This document shows positions 25,818-34,489 of a stretch of 64,000 bases of DNA, piece after piece (position 1 is the stretch's first letter; every line of letters begins with the position of its first letter). The notes under the pieces are model-generated. The model worked only from the letters and a program-made list of their open reading frames with translations. It made no database searches and was not told where the DNA came from. Source of the stretch: Melioribacteraceae bacterium (GTDB lineage Bacteria > Bacteroidota > Ignavibacteria > Ignavibacteriales > Melioribacteraceae); contig JAKIUC010000002.1 of the NCBI GenBank assembly GCA_021647785.1, positions 62,001 through 126,000 of the forward strand. The letters run 5' to 3'. The position numbers were made by a program, and so were the translations under genes.

Positions 25818-26690
25818 TTAAATTTGTACAATTTTATTATACGCTTCTGGACGGCGGTCTCGGTAAAACTGCCAGATATCCCTAACTTCGCGTATTTGAT
25901 CAAGTTCTAAATCGGCAATTACCAATTCATCTTTATCACGGCTGGCTTGTGCAATTATTTTACCTTTTGGATTACAGAAATAACTACTCCCATAAAACTC
26001 ACCAATATTCCAAGGTGCTTCCTTTCCAACTCTATTAATTGCTCCAACAAAATATCCATTAGCCACAGCATGGGCAGGCTGTTCAAGTTCCCATAAGTAT
26101 TCCGATAATCCAGCCACAGTTGCTGATGGATTGAAAATTATTTCTGCTCCGTTTAATCCAAGAATACGTGCTCCTTCGGGGAAATGACGATCGTAACAAA
26201 TGTAAACTCCAACATCTGCATAAGCCGTTTTAAAAACCGGGAAGCCAAGGTTCCCGGGTTTAAAATAAAACTTTTCCCAAAAGCCCGGTTCACAATGTGG
26301 GATGTGATGTTTCCTATATTTTCCGAGGTATGTGCCATCGGCATCAATAACCGCAGCGGTATTATAATATACGCCCGTTATTTCTTCTTCATAAATTGGA
26401 ACAACAATTACCATGTTATGCTTCTTTGCTAACTCCTGCATTAGTTTTGTTGTTTCACCTTCAGGTATTTGTTCAACTAATTGGTACCACTTTGTTTTTT
26501 GTTCAGCACAAAAATATGGACCGTAAAATAATTCTTGCAGACATAAAACTTGAACACCTTTTGAACCTGCATCATCAATCATTGTAATATGTTTTTCAAG
26601 CATTCTCTCTTTAATTTTTTCTATTGGGTCATCACCAGAACCGGTGAGTGTTGTTTGGATTAAACCTCCGCGTACAATTTTACTCATCAT
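25818..26690 (-). CDS. Beta-ureidopropionase-like carbon-nitrogen hydrolase
   Basis: This 290-residue nitrilase-superfamily amidase has the catalytic triad Glu53 (LQELFYGPYF), Lys127 (KYRKHHIPH) and Cys165 (VGVYICYDRHFPEG). Beta-ureidopropionase hydrolyses N-carbamoyl-beta-alanine to beta-alanine, CO2 and ammonia, step 3 of reductive pyrimidine degradation. The close relative N-carbamoylputrescine amidase has the same motifs, so the substrate is inferred from preA, preT and dihydropyrimidinase in the same operon. The gene starts with ATGATG; either may be used. Confidence 0.88.
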   Translation of the reverse strand: MMSKIVRGGLIQTTLTGSGDDPIEKIKERMLEKHITMIDDAGSKGVQVLCLQELFYGPYFCAEQKTKWYQLVEQIPEGETTKLMQELAKKHNMVIVVPIYEEEITGVYYNTAAVIDADGTYLGKYRKHHIPHCEPGFWEKFYFKPGNLGFPVFKTAYADVGVYICYDRHFPEGARILGLNGAEIIFNPSATVAGLSEYLWELEQPAHAVANGYFVGAINRVGKEAPWNIGEFYGSSYFCNPKGKIIAQASRDKDELVIADLELDQIREVRDIWQFYRDRRPEAYNKIVQI

Positions 26691-26816
26691 TTAACCTTTC
26701 TCTATTTAGTAAAAATATAATGTTATATATAATCAAAAAATTTGAATGTTTCGTAACTAAATTTATCAATAAGTTTATTGTATTAATTTGTGTTCCAATG
26801 TTGTTGGTGTATATTT

Positions 26817-27725
26817 TTATTTTTTTAATAAATTATGCAGTGCAATTTCAAGTTCAGGAAACAGAAAGTTGTATTCGGCTGCCTCAATCTTATCGGATGA
26901 TATTCTGCTCCCACTTAAAAGTATTTCAGACATTTTACCAAGCATTAATTTAATTATGATAGCAGGAAGATTTGGAAACCAAAAGGGCTTCTTTAATACA
27001 CGTGCTAATATTTGAGTGAATTCTTTGTTAGTCTTGTGGTCTTGTGCAACTGCGTTGTATGCACCCTCCATTTCTATATCCTCTATTGCCTTAATATAAA
27101 TTTTGCATAAGTCATCAATGTGTATCCAAGGTAAGTATTGATTTCCTTTCCCTATTGCTGACCCAATACCCATTCTAACAGGTATTATCATTTTTGATAA
27201 TGCTCCTCCTTCACTTGTGAGGACAACGCCTGTCCTTATTTTGACTACTCTTATTCCTAATTCTTGAAATTTATTGGCTGTTTGTTCCCATCTTCTGCAA
27301 GTTTCTCCTAAAAAATCTTTGGATGGTGGGTCTGTTTCGGTAAAAATTTTATCTGATGTTTTTGTACCATAATATCCAATGGCTGATGCAGAGATATATG
27401 TTTTCAAATCTTTATTCTGTTCTTTTATTTTACTGAAAATTAGTTCTCCTGTTTTTATACGGCTGTCAATGATTAGTTGCATTCTTTTATCAGTCCATCT
27501 TTTCTCCCCGATGTTTGCACCTGCAAGGTTTATGATGCAGTCCGCTCTGTTGATAGCTTCTTTTTCAATCTCCTTTTTCTCCAAGTCCCAAATATAAGTT
27601 GGTATTGTTCCCTTTTTATTTCTTGCCCTGCTTAAAATAGCAACGTCATATCCTTTTTCCTGCAATCTCTTGCAAAGATGTTTTCCGATAAGTCCTGTTC
27701 CTCCTGCTATTAGTATTTTTACCAT
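26817..27725 (-). CDS. TIGR01777-family NAD-dependent epimerase/dehydratase
   Basis: The 302-residue extended SDR protein has a Rossmann start ILIAGGTGLIGKHLCKRLQE, DCIINLAGANIGEKRW, the active-site region YISASAIGYYGTKTSD and RTGVVLTSEGGALSKMIIPV. The C-terminal DUF1731-type segment is VLKKPFWFPNLPAIIIKLML. Members are widespread with no established substrate. It lies between the pyrimidine genes and the CNNM gene on the same strand but has no obvious role in pyrimidine breakdown. Confidence 0.9.
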   Translation of the reverse strand: MVKILIAGGTGLIGKHLCKRLQEKGYDVAILSRARNKKGTIPTYIWDLEKKEIEKEAINRADCIINLAGANIGEKRWTDKRMQLIIDSRIKTGELIFSKIKEQNKDLKTYISASAIGYYGTKTSDKIFTETDPPSKDFLGETCRRWEQTANKFQELGIRVVKIRTGVVLTSEGGALSKMIIPVRMGIGSAIGKGNQYLPWIHIDDLCKIYIKAIEDIEMEGAYNAVAQDHKTNKEFTQILARVLKKPFWFPNLPAIIIKLMLGKMSEILLSGSRISSDKIEAAEYNFLFPELEIALHNLLKK

Positions 27726-27771
27726 TTATTTATTGCTCTCATCTTCATTTTAGCACTATCTACCAAATGCA

Positions 27772-28848
27772 CTATATTTTTTGTTGGGTGGCGTTTTTTT
27801 CAGGATTATCTATAATGTTATATTTGGCTTTTCTTTCATTCCATCTTTGGCGGGCATACTGTTGCATATCTACTATCTTATCTTTCTCATCTACAATTTC
27901 TAAACCTAATAAAGTTTCAATTACGTCTTCCATTGTTACAATTCCTTCCATTCCACCATACTCATTCACAACAATTGCAATATGCTCTTTTTTCTCAATC
28001 AAGACCTCCCAGAGACTCATAAGTGTCTGATACTTTGGGACAAATAAAATTTCTCTGCGAATATCTCGAAGTTTTAACTTCGTTTCATCTTCTGCAAGTT
28101 TTTCAAATACAGTTTGACGAAACACATATCCTGTAATATTCTCTGTGTTTTCTGAATAAATGGGAATTCGTGAAAAATGTAAAAGCTCCTTTTTTATTAG
28201 AAACTCTTTCAATGACATATTTTCGTCTCCAAGAGTAACAACTACTCGTGGAGTCATTATTTCCCCAACTTTCACATTCTTAAGTCGGATTATATTTTGA
28301 ATGATTTTATTTTCCTTTTCATCAAAAATTCCTTCTTCTGTTCCAATATTTGCCATCGCAGATATTTCTTCTCTACTTGAAGACAATTCATCTTTGTTTT
28401 GGGAAAACAAATTTGTTAAATAACCTGTCATTACCACTAATGGATAGGTAATAATTACCATAATATTAATAATTATTCCGGAAACTAATGCCAGTCTTCT
28501 CCAATATCTTGCTCCTATTGTTTTAGGAATTATTTCAGAGAAGATTAATATTAAAAAAGTAAGGATAACTGTAATAATTCCAAAATAATATTCTCCAAAT
28601 ATCCTTGTCGCTTGTACTCCAACCCCAGCAGCTCCGATAGTATGGGCAATTGTATTTAAAGAAAGGATTGCCGATAATGGTCTTTCTATGTTGTTTTTGA
28701 GCTTTATAAATACTTTTGCCGATTTATGTCCGCTTTCATCTTTCACATTCAAAAATGATACTGGGGTTGAAAGTAAAACAGATTCCATTATAGAACATAG
28801 AAATGAAACAAACAAAGCAAGAAATAAATAAAAAAATAGTAGTATCAT
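27772..28848 (-). CDS. CNNM-type transporter domain plus CBS pair (HlyC/CorC-like)
   Basis: The 358-residue membrane protein has an N-terminal CNNM (DUF21) domain of three to four helices (FSEIIPKTIGARYWRRLALV signature), then a CBS-domain pair (about 190-315; KVGEIMTPRVVVTLGDENMS and IAIVVNEYGGMEGIVTMEDV). Such proteins are linked to Mg2+ or other divalent-cation export, with CBS domains sensing adenine nucleotides. The usual C-terminal CorC_HlyC transporter-associated domain is missing; the protein stops about 45 residues after the CBS pair, which is common in this subfamily. Confidence 0.88.
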   Translation of the reverse strand: MILLFFYLFLALFVSFLCSIMESVLLSTPVSFLNVKDESGHKSAKVFIKLKNNIERPLSAILSLNTIAHTIGAAGVGVQATRIFGEYYFGIITVILTFLILIFSEIIPKTIGARYWRRLALVSGIIINIMVIITYPLVVMTGYLTNLFSQNKDELSSSREEISAMANIGTEEGIFDEKENKIIQNIIRLKNVKVGEIMTPRVVVTLGDENMSLKEFLIKKELLHFSRIPIYSENTENITGYVFRQTVFEKLAEDETKLKLRDIRREILFVPKYQTLMSLWEVLIEKKEHIAIVVNEYGGMEGIVTMEDVIETLLGLEIVDEKDKIVDMQQYARQRWNERKAKYNIIDNPEKNATQQKI

Positions 28849-28913
28849 ATTGTTAATAATTTAATCTTCATAAAAATATAGTTAGTATTAAATCTCATTT
28901 TTTAAAATGCTAC

Positions 28914-29060
28914 ATAACGGCAGTCTGACTATGAGTATATAAGGCGTTGGGCGTTTTATTGCACCTAACTTTCAATTTACTATGCCGTTTGTTTATATTC
29001 ATAATCTTTTAATTTAACCATCACTCGCCCAATGCCTTATATACATTGTGTGTGCGGTTG
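28914..29060. repeat. attC-like cruciform, copy 1
   Basis: Two nested inverted pairs. AACGGCA (28916-28922) pairs with TGCCGTT (28983-28989). TATATAAGGCGTTGGGCG (28936-28953) pairs with CGCCCAATGCCTTATATA (29026-29043) with one G-T wobble. It starts CATAACGGC, as do copies at 39301 and 40724 (TATAACGGC), and ends just after the stop codon of the DUF4143 gene, a position typical of integron cassette recombination sites. Confidence 0.5.
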
Positions 29061-29075
29061 CTCTTTTTATTCTAT

Positions 29076-30302
29076 TTATTTTTCTAATAACCATTCAAAG
29101 ACATTTTTATGAATTATGCCGGATTTGTTTTGAGTAAAAGAGTCTGTTGTCAATAAATATTTTGGATAATTATCTTTTATAGTTTCCAGTGGTGTAAATT
29201 CTCTTTTTTGAGTTTCATGATTTGAAATTTCCCAAGAAACTTGATAATATTCAATTTCACCATTTCGATTTTTAATAGTAAAATCCACTTCTGCGTTACG
29301 CAATCTGCCTGTCCATACTTTATAACCTTTCCTTAATAATTCAAGATATACAATATTTTCAAGAATATGTCCTTTGTCGGTAGTTCTTTCTCTACCAATC
29401 AACACATTTAACAAACCTACATCTACAATATAATATTTTTCCAAAGTTGCAAGTTGCTTTTTACCTTTTATGTCAAAACGATTAACTCTGTAAAACACAA
29501 AACTTTCAACAAGATATTCAATGTGTTTTTCAACGGTTAGGTGATGTACATTTTGCTTGTCAGCCTTTAATGCTTTTGATATACTGCTTGGTGAAACTTG
29601 GTTGCCAATATTATTCGCCAAAAACCTAATAAGATTACCAAATGCCCTTTTATCTTTAATTATGTGTCGTTGAGTTATATCTTTTTCGATAATAGTCGTA
29701 TATAAAGCATTCAGATATTCGTATATTTTATCATATCCTCCTTCTCGCAAATCAATTCCTTTGGGCAAAGAAGTTTCATTTACATAATCATAAAATAAGG
29801 CTTCGTAGTTTAGGTATTTATTGCTTATGTTTATATTTCTACCTTGTAGATATTCGGCAAAAGAAAATGGTAAAATGGAAATCTCAATATACCTTCCGCT
29901 CAATAAAGTTGCTAACTCACTTGATAGCAAATTTGCGTTAGAACCTGTAATATAAATATCTGTATTTTCTGTGGCATAAAGTCCATCAACTAACCTTTCA
30001 AAATCAGGAATATTTTGAATCTCATCAAGAAAGATGTAATTAATTTTATCAGATTGTAATCTTGATTTTATTTCAAAATACAGCGTATCCCAAGATTTAT
30101 TCAGAAAATTTTCGGGTAATTCAAAATTGTAAAATTGTACTTGTCTATCTGTTACTTCTTTTTTTGATAAATCATCTCTAAACATTTGCAAAAGTGTGGA
30201 TTTGCCTGAACGACGCAAACCCGTTACAACTTTGATAATATCTTTGTCTTTATACGACAATAATTTATCAAGATATTCTTTTCTTATAATTCTTTTATTC
30301 AT
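29076..30302 (-). CDS. DUF4143-containing AAA+ ATPase
   Basis: This 408-residue P-loop ATPase has Walker A VTGLRRSGKSTLLQMF (Lys34), Walker B YIFLDEIQNI, the sensor DIYITGSNANLL and LSGRYIEISILPFSFAEYL. The C-terminal DUF4143 half includes KYYIVDVGLLNVLIGR and the nuclease-like VDFTIKNRNGEIEYYQVSWE. The family is abundant in Bacteroidota, archaea and mobile regions; its function is unknown. ATG 30302 is preferred over the upstream TTG 30320. It sits beside the attC-like structure, between CNNM and mmsA, so it looks like a mobile single-gene cassette. Confidence 0.88.
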   Translation of the reverse strand: MNKRIIRKEYLDKLLSYKDKDIIKVVTGLRRSGKSTLLQMFRDDLSKKEVTDRQVQFYNFELPENFLNKSWDTLYFEIKSRLQSDKINYIFLDEIQNIPDFERLVDGLYATENTDIYITGSNANLLSSELATLLSGRYIEISILPFSFAEYLQGRNINISNKYLNYEALFYDYVNETSLPKGIDLREGGYDKIYEYLNALYTTIIEKDITQRHIIKDKRAFGNLIRFLANNIGNQVSPSSISKALKADKQNVHHLTVEKHIEYLVESFVFYRVNRFDIKGKKQLATLEKYYIVDVGLLNVLIGRERTTDKGHILENIVYLELLRKGYKVWTGRLRNAEVDFTIKNRNGEIEYYQVSWEISNHETQKREFTPLETIKDNYPKYLLTTDSFTQNKSGIIHKNVFEWLLEK

Positions 30303-30563
30303 ATTACAAATATACGCCAATTATCGAAACTTGCAAAAAATGTAAATTTTGATAACTGACAATCGTGACATTCAATTTTTGAGTGCCGTACAACATCCCC
30401 AATAAAGGCAATACGTTTATCCCGTACATTTTCGGTTATCTTGTATTGTATATATCGGGGCTATAGTTTAATTTCCTCAATAACTTTGGCTAAAGCTAAT
30501 CATTTAATTCAAACATCACAAAACAGTTAGTTTTCTCAATTCCAATATAACTCAACTATTTCA

Positions 30564-32018
30564 TCAACTCATCCAATTTACTTGTGATTCCGGATTCCAT
30601 TTGGTGGTAATTTTTTTTGTTTTAGTCCAAAATTGTATTGAACTTCTACCGGTTATATCACCAACTCCGAATCTCGATTCGTTCCATCCGCCAAAAGCAA
30701 AAGGTTCACGCGGAACTGGAACGCCTATATTTACTCCAATCATTCCGGCACTTACTCTTTCGGTAACATAATTTGCAGCACCCCCGCTTTGAGTAAATAC
30801 GGCAGCAGCATTTCCGTAGTTCGAGTTATTTTCAATCTCAATTGCTTCATCAACATTATCTACTCTTAGTATTGAAATAACAGGACCAAAAACTTCCTCT
30901 TTTGCTATTCTCATTTCAGGTTTAACAAAATCGATTACTGTTGGTGCAACATAAAATCCATTCTCTTTTCCAGCTACGGTAGAATTTCTTCCGTCAACCA
31001 ATATCTTAGCTCCATCATTTTCAGCTTCGGTGATGTAATTTTCAATTCTTTCCTTTGCCTCTGCGGAAATTACTGACCCGAGATTTTCACCAGGCACAAT
31101 TTTCCGTGCTTCATTGCAAAGCTCGTCAATTATATGATTAACATCACCAACTCCCACCATAACTGCGGCTGCCATACATCTCTGACCGGCACAACCCGAC
31201 ATTGAAGCTGCAACATTTGAAGCAGTCATTTTAAGGTGTGCATCGGGTAAAACAATTAGATGATTTTTTGCTCCGCCAAGAGCGAGAACTCTTTTCAGAT
31301 TTGAAGCTGCACGCCTATATACAATTTTTGCAACTTTAGTAGAGCCAACAAATGAAACTGCATCGATACCCGGATTATCACAAATTGCTTCAACTGCTTC
31401 TTGCGTACCTTGAACAATATTTAGGACACCTTTGGGTAATCCGGCTTCCTCTAAAATTTTAACAATTCTCATAGCACTTAACGGTACAACTTCGGATGGT
31501 TTTAATATCATTGTGTTACCTAAAACTAAGGCATTTGGGATTGTCCAATTTGGTACCATATTAGGAAAATTAAATGGTGAAATGGAAGCAACAACACCTA
31601 CAGGATATCGTTCTTCCCGGCATTCTACACCCTTACTAACTTCTAACAATTCAGTCGATAAAAGTTGTGGCATTGAACATGCAAATTCTGTTAGCTCGGC
31701 ACTTTTTAATACTTCGGCTTTTGCTTCACCGTAGGTTTTCCCGTTTTCTTCAACTACAAGATTGGTTAGCTCTTCCATGTTGTTTTCTAATAATTGCTTA
31801 TACTTAAAGAATATTTGAACTCGTTCTTTTATTGGCATTTCGGACCAAGCGGGGAGTGCTTCTTTTGCTGCTCGTACTGCTTTATCAACATCTTCGGCAG
31901 ATGAAAGAAAAACCTTTGTAATTATTGAGCCGTCAATTGGTGATAGTACATCTAAACTACCATTACTTCCATTAATTAATTCTCCCCCTACGTAGTTAGA
32001 GACTGGTGGGTATTTCAT
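30564..32018 (-). CDS. mmsA: CoA-acylating (methyl)malonate-semialdehyde dehydrogenase
   Basis: This 484-residue aldehyde dehydrogenase oxidises malonate semialdehyde or methylmalonate semialdehyde to acetyl-CoA or propionyl-CoA with CO2 release. Signs: ISPFNFPNMVPNWTIPNALV, GSTKVAKIVYRRA, catalytic Cys281 in SGCAGQRCMAAAVM, and KEEVFGPVISILRVD. The SGCAGQRCMA form with GQRC is typical of MmsA among ALDHs. It completes the reductive pyrimidine route encoded downstream (beta-alanine or 3-aminoisobutyrate side). It is separated from those genes by the DUF4143, CNNM and epimerase genes, so it may have its own promoter upstream of 32018, divergent from the sulfate operon. Confidence 0.93.
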   Translation of the reverse strand: MKYPPVSNYVGGELINGSNGSLDVLSPIDGSIITKVFLSSAEDVDKAVRAAKEALPAWSEMPIKERVQIFFKYKQLLENNMEELTNLVVEENGKTYGEAKAEVLKSAELTEFACSMPQLLSTELLEVSKGVECREERYPVGVVASISPFNFPNMVPNWTIPNALVLGNTMILKPSEVVPLSAMRIVKILEEAGLPKGVLNIVQGTQEAVEAICDNPGIDAVSFVGSTKVAKIVYRRAASNLKRVLALGGAKNHLIVLPDAHLKMTASNVAASMSGCAGQRCMAAAVMVGVGDVNHIIDELCNEARKIVPGENLGSVISAEAKERIENYITEAENDGAKILVDGRNSTVAGKENGFYVAPTVIDFVKPEMRIAKEEVFGPVISILRVDNVDEAIEIENNSNYGNAAAVFTQSGGAANYVTERVSAGMIGVNIGVPVPREPFAFGGWNESRFGVGDITGRSSIQFWTKTKKITTKWNPESQVNWMS

Positions 32019-32252
32019 ATTGTTTCCTCAAAGATTTATTTAAAATTATGGTTGCTGATATTACTCATAGTGTAGAGAACAAAGTAAAATAGTTAGTTAT
32101 CTCAACAAATAGGGTTTGAAGATAGAGATAATTAACTAAAGTTTCAAACAAAATTAGACTATACAATCTACACTTTATTAGTTTGGATTAAATGATTTTG
32201 GAAGGCAATTCATTATCAATTAAATTATTTTTGCGAATTTCCGATAAAATTC

Positions 32253-32283
32253 TTGTTATAAATAAAACAATTATTTAGCTTTG
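32253..32283 (+). promoter_or_regulatory. Bacteroidota-type promoter of the cysteine leader
   Basis: TTG (32253-32255), exactly 20 nt, then TAGCTTTG (32276-32283), a perfect TAnnTTTG -7 element. Initiation a few bases downstream would place the start almost at the leader peptide ATG (32295), giving a nearly leaderless first message. Confidence 0.6.
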
Positions 32284-32294
32284 CACATCAAATT

Positions 32295-32375
32295 ATGAAA
32301 AATGAAAAACAAAATATCGCAAGTAAATTCAATTCAATGAACGCATGTATGTGTTTGTGCTGCATTAATTGTTGA
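32295..32375 (+). CDS. Cys-rich leader peptide (26 residues) of a probable attenuator
   Basis: ATG 32295 to TGA 32373-32375 encodes a 26-residue peptide whose end is NACMCLCCINC, five Cys codons (TGT, TGT, TGC, TGC, TGT) at residues 18, 20, 22, 23 and 26. The stop codon is the start of TGAAGGG (32373-32379), which is perfectly complementary to CCCTTCA (32425-32431), the 5' arm of the next terminator. A ribosome stalled on Cys codons would leave TGAAGGG free to pair and block the terminator; a ribosome reaching the stop would cover it. This is the classic amino-acid attenuation layout, here sensing charged tRNA-Cys before a sulfate-assimilation operon. The mechanism is inferred from sequence only. 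Confidence 0.75.
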   Translation: MKNEKQNIASKFNSMNACMCLCCINC

Positions 32376-32420
32376 AGGGATTATTACTGATATTTGTTTT
32401 ATAACATAGAATTTTTATTA

Positions 32421-32450
32421 AAAGCCCTTCATTTCTGAAGGGCTTTTTTT
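32421..32450 (+). terminator. Attenuator terminator 1 (cysteine-responsive, inferred)
   Basis: AAAGCCCTTC (32421-32430) pairs perfectly with GAAGGGCTTT (32437-32446) around ATTTCT, then runs into T residues. Competes with the TGAAGGG segment of the leader peptide. Confidence 0.85.
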
Positions 32451-32461
32451 GTTTAAAAAAT

Positions 32462-32558
32462 ATTTATCAAGAAAGGTCGAGGAAACAGGTCCTATGACGC
32501 CTTAGCAACCGCCAAAATGGAAAGGTGCTAAATCCTGCCCTACAAGGGAAAGATAAGA
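32462..32558 (+). ncRNA. SAM-I (S-box) riboswitch
   Basis: The core shows the S-box signatures in order: TTATCAAGAAAGG with P1 TTATC (32464-32468) pairing with GATAA (32552-32556), GAGGAAACAGGTCC, TATGACGCC then TTAGCAACC, and AAGGTGCTAAATCCTGCC. These are the conserved SAM-binding elements of RF00162. Binding of S-adenosylmethionine should favour the terminator at 32570-32605 and shut off the downstream sulfate genes. Confidence 0.93.
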
Positions 32559-32569
32559 GTAGAAAATTA

Positions 32570-32605
32570 AACCTCTCTGGTACTTTCTCCAGGGAGGTTT
32601 TTTTT
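32570..32605 (+). terminator. SAM-I riboswitch expression-platform terminator
   Basis: AACCTCTCTGG (32570-32580) pairs with CCAGGGAGGTT (32589-32599) with one mismatch or wobble, followed by eight T. It ends 14 nt before the DUF2061 start. Confidence 0.9.
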
Positions 32606-32619
32606 ATTCACTAATACTA

Positions 32620-32859
32620 ATGGATTTTATGAAAGAGAAATTTAAAAGAAGTCTTGTAAAGACATTCTCATGGAGAATTACAGGTACTTTAGATACAATT
32701 GTTGTATCGTATTTTATAACTGGAGATATAAATACTGCCGCAGCAATTGGTGTTGTTGAGGTATTCACAAAACTGCTCCTTTATTTTCTTCATGAAAGAA
32801 TTTGGAACAGAATAAAGTATGGAAAAGAACCATCAAATAATATTGAATATCATATATAG
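32620..32859 (+). CDS. DUF2061 small membrane protein
   Basis: This 79-residue protein has the DUF2061 pattern FKRSLVKTFSWRITGTLDT, then two hydrophobic helices (IVVSYFITGD..AAAIGVVEVFTKLLLYFLHE) and RIWNRIKYG. DUF2061 proteins recur beside or fused to sulfate-activation genes in Bacteroidota, hence a suspected but unproven role in sulfate or sulfite handling at the membrane. First gene of the operon after the riboswitch; a second in-frame ATG lies at 32629. Confidence 0.8.
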   Translation: MDFMKEKFKRSLVKTFSWRITGTLDTIVVSYFITGDINTAAAIGVVEVFTKLLLYFLHERIWNRIKYGKEPSNNIEYHI

Positions 32860-32871
32860 GAGAGAAAGAAA

Positions 32872-33585
32872 TTGGAGATTGAAAAGGAAAACCAAATTAT
32901 CAGCAACTTATTGGCTGAACAGATATTGGAGAGATATATAAGTTCTAACAAAGGGAAAATAGCTTTGGCTACCAGCTTTAGCATTGAAGACCAGGTTCTT
33001 ACAGATTTGGTTTTAAAGATTGACCCTAACATTAAGATATTTACTTTAGATACCGGAAGACTTTATTCCGAAACACATCAATTAATTGATAGAACAAATG
33101 AACATTTCGATATTAAAGTTGATATCTATTATCCAAATAATTTTGCACTTGAAAAATTTGTTAAAGAGAAAGGAAGTAATTCCTTTTATGAAAGTTTGGA
33201 AAACAGAAAACAATGCTGCGACATAAGAAAAATTGAGCCTTTAAAAAGAGCATTAAAGGGGATTGATATTTGGATTGCAGGCTTGCGAAAAGAACAATCG
33301 TTAACAAGAACTAATCTAAAAATTATTGATAAAGATTTGTTAAATGAGAATCTAAAATTGTATCCCTTATTAAATTGGACTGAGGATGAGGTTTGGGAAT
33401 ATATCAAAAAAAACAATATACCCTACAATCCCCTTTATAATAAGGGCTTTTCAAGTATTGGCTGTGCACCTTGTACACGTGCTGTAACTGTGGCGGGTGA
33501 TATACGGAGCGGCAGATGGTGGTGGGAAAACCCTGAAACAAAAGAGTGCGGATTACATTTACCAAAAGGAGTTTCAAATGGATAA
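32872..33585 (+). CDS. cysH: Assimilatory adenylyl-sulfate (APS) reductase
   Basis: The 237-residue enzyme reduces activated sulfate to sulfite. Cys115-Cys116 (RKQCCDIRK) and Cys198/Cys201 (GCAPCTRAV) are the four ligands of the [4Fe-4S] cluster that marks the APS-using type, and Cys226 in ECGLHL is the catalytic thiol. No CysC kinase is in the operon, which fits direct use of APS. TTG 32872 is the start: AGGAGA precedes it by 8-9 nt, and no ATG is near. It overlaps cysD by 8 nt. Confidence 0.94.
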   Translation: MEIEKENQIISNLLAEQILERYISSNKGKIALATSFSIEDQVLTDLVLKIDPNIKIFTLDTGRLYSETHQLIDRTNEHFDIKVDIYYPNNFALEKFVKEKGSNSFYESLENRKQCCDIRKIEPLKRALKGIDIWIAGLRKEQSLTRTNLKIIDKDLLNENLKLYPLLNWTEDEVWEYIKKNNIPYNPLYNKGFSSIGCAPCTRAVTVAGDIRSGRWWWENPETKECGLHLPKGVSNG

Positions 33586-34459
33586 TTTAGAAAAATTAGA
33601 AGAAAAAGGAATTTATATTCTTAGAGAGGCATACAGAAATTTTGATAACCTTGCCATGCTTTGGTCAATAGGGAAGGATAGTACAGTACTTTTGTGGCTT
33701 GCTCAAAAGGCTTTTCTGGGGCATGTTCCTTTTCCGCTTGTACACATTGATACTTCATTTAAGATACCCGCAATGATTGAATATCGAAATAATTTGATAA
33801 AGAAGTATGGTCTCAATTTAATTGTTGGTCAAAATAAAAATGCAATTAAAAATAAAGAAACTTTTCCTGATGGTAATACTGATAGACTTGTGTGCTGCAA
33901 GAAGTTAAAAAGCGATGCTCTTAACAAATCACTTTCGGGCGAATGGGAAAGACACCGTTTGGATTTAACAACAGGAGAGTTTGTTGTTGATGAAAACAGG
34001 GAAGCCTATACTGGCGTTATAGTTGGCGTGCGTGCGGATGAAGAGGGAAGCCGCTCGAAGGAGAGATATTTTTCGCCGCGCGATAAAAATGCAGATTGGG
34101 ATGTTGGAGATCAGCCCCCTGAATTTTGGAATCAATTTAAAACCGATTTTGAGCCAGGCACTCATGTACGAATTCATCCATTATTAGATTGGACTGAACT
34201 AAATATTTGGGAATACATTAAAAGTGAAAATATACCTGTAACCGATTTGTATTTTGATAATGGAAGTGGGGAAAGATACAGATCGCTCGGATGTTTTCCT
34301 TGTACTAATTCGGTTCAATCAACTTCAAAAAATGTGGATGAAATAATTGAAGAATTGAAATCAGGAAAGTTTGCAAATATTGCGGAGCGTTCCGGACGTG
34401 CACAAGATAGCGAAGGTGGTGGCACGCTGGAAACATTGCGCCGCGAAGGTTATATGTAA
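33578..34459 (+). CDS. cysD: Sulfate adenylyltransferase subunit 2
   Basis: This 293-residue ATP-pyrophosphatase forms APS from sulfate and ATP with CysN. It has [19 protein letters not shown] (PP-motif), [39 protein letters not shown] and the C-terminal [21 protein letters not shown] longer frame opens at 33497, but that part is cysH read out of frame; ATG 33578 with AAGGAG 7 nt upstream is the real start, overlapping the cysH stop. Confidence 0.94.
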   Translation: MDNLEKLEEKGIYILREAYRNFDNLAMLWSIGKDSTVLLWLAQKAFLGHVPFPLVHIDTSFKIPAMIEYRNNLIKKYGLNLIVGQNKNAIKNKETFPDGNTDRLVCCKKLKSDALNKSLSGEWERHRLDLTTGEFVVDENREAYTGVIVGVRADEEGSRSKERYFSPRDKNADWDVGDQPPEFWNQFKTDFEPGTHVRIHPLLDWTELNIWEYIKSENIPVTDLYFDNGSGERYRSLGCFPCTNSVQSTSKNVDEIIEELKSGKFANIAERSGRAQDSEGGGTLETLRREGYM

Positions 34460-34489
34460 AAATTAAAAAAAATATAAGGTGTAAATATT

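Noticed and set aside
30303-30563. Hairpin-like GTACAACATCCCC and TATCGGGGC words upstream of the DUF4143 gene
   Set aside because: The arms do not pair over a meaningful length, so no structure is claimed; the 261-base spacer otherwise shows nothing recognisable.
33497-33577. N-terminal extension of cysD starting at 33497
   Set aside because: It is the end of cysH read in another frame. ATG 33578 has a well-spaced AAGGAG and gives the normal CysD start.
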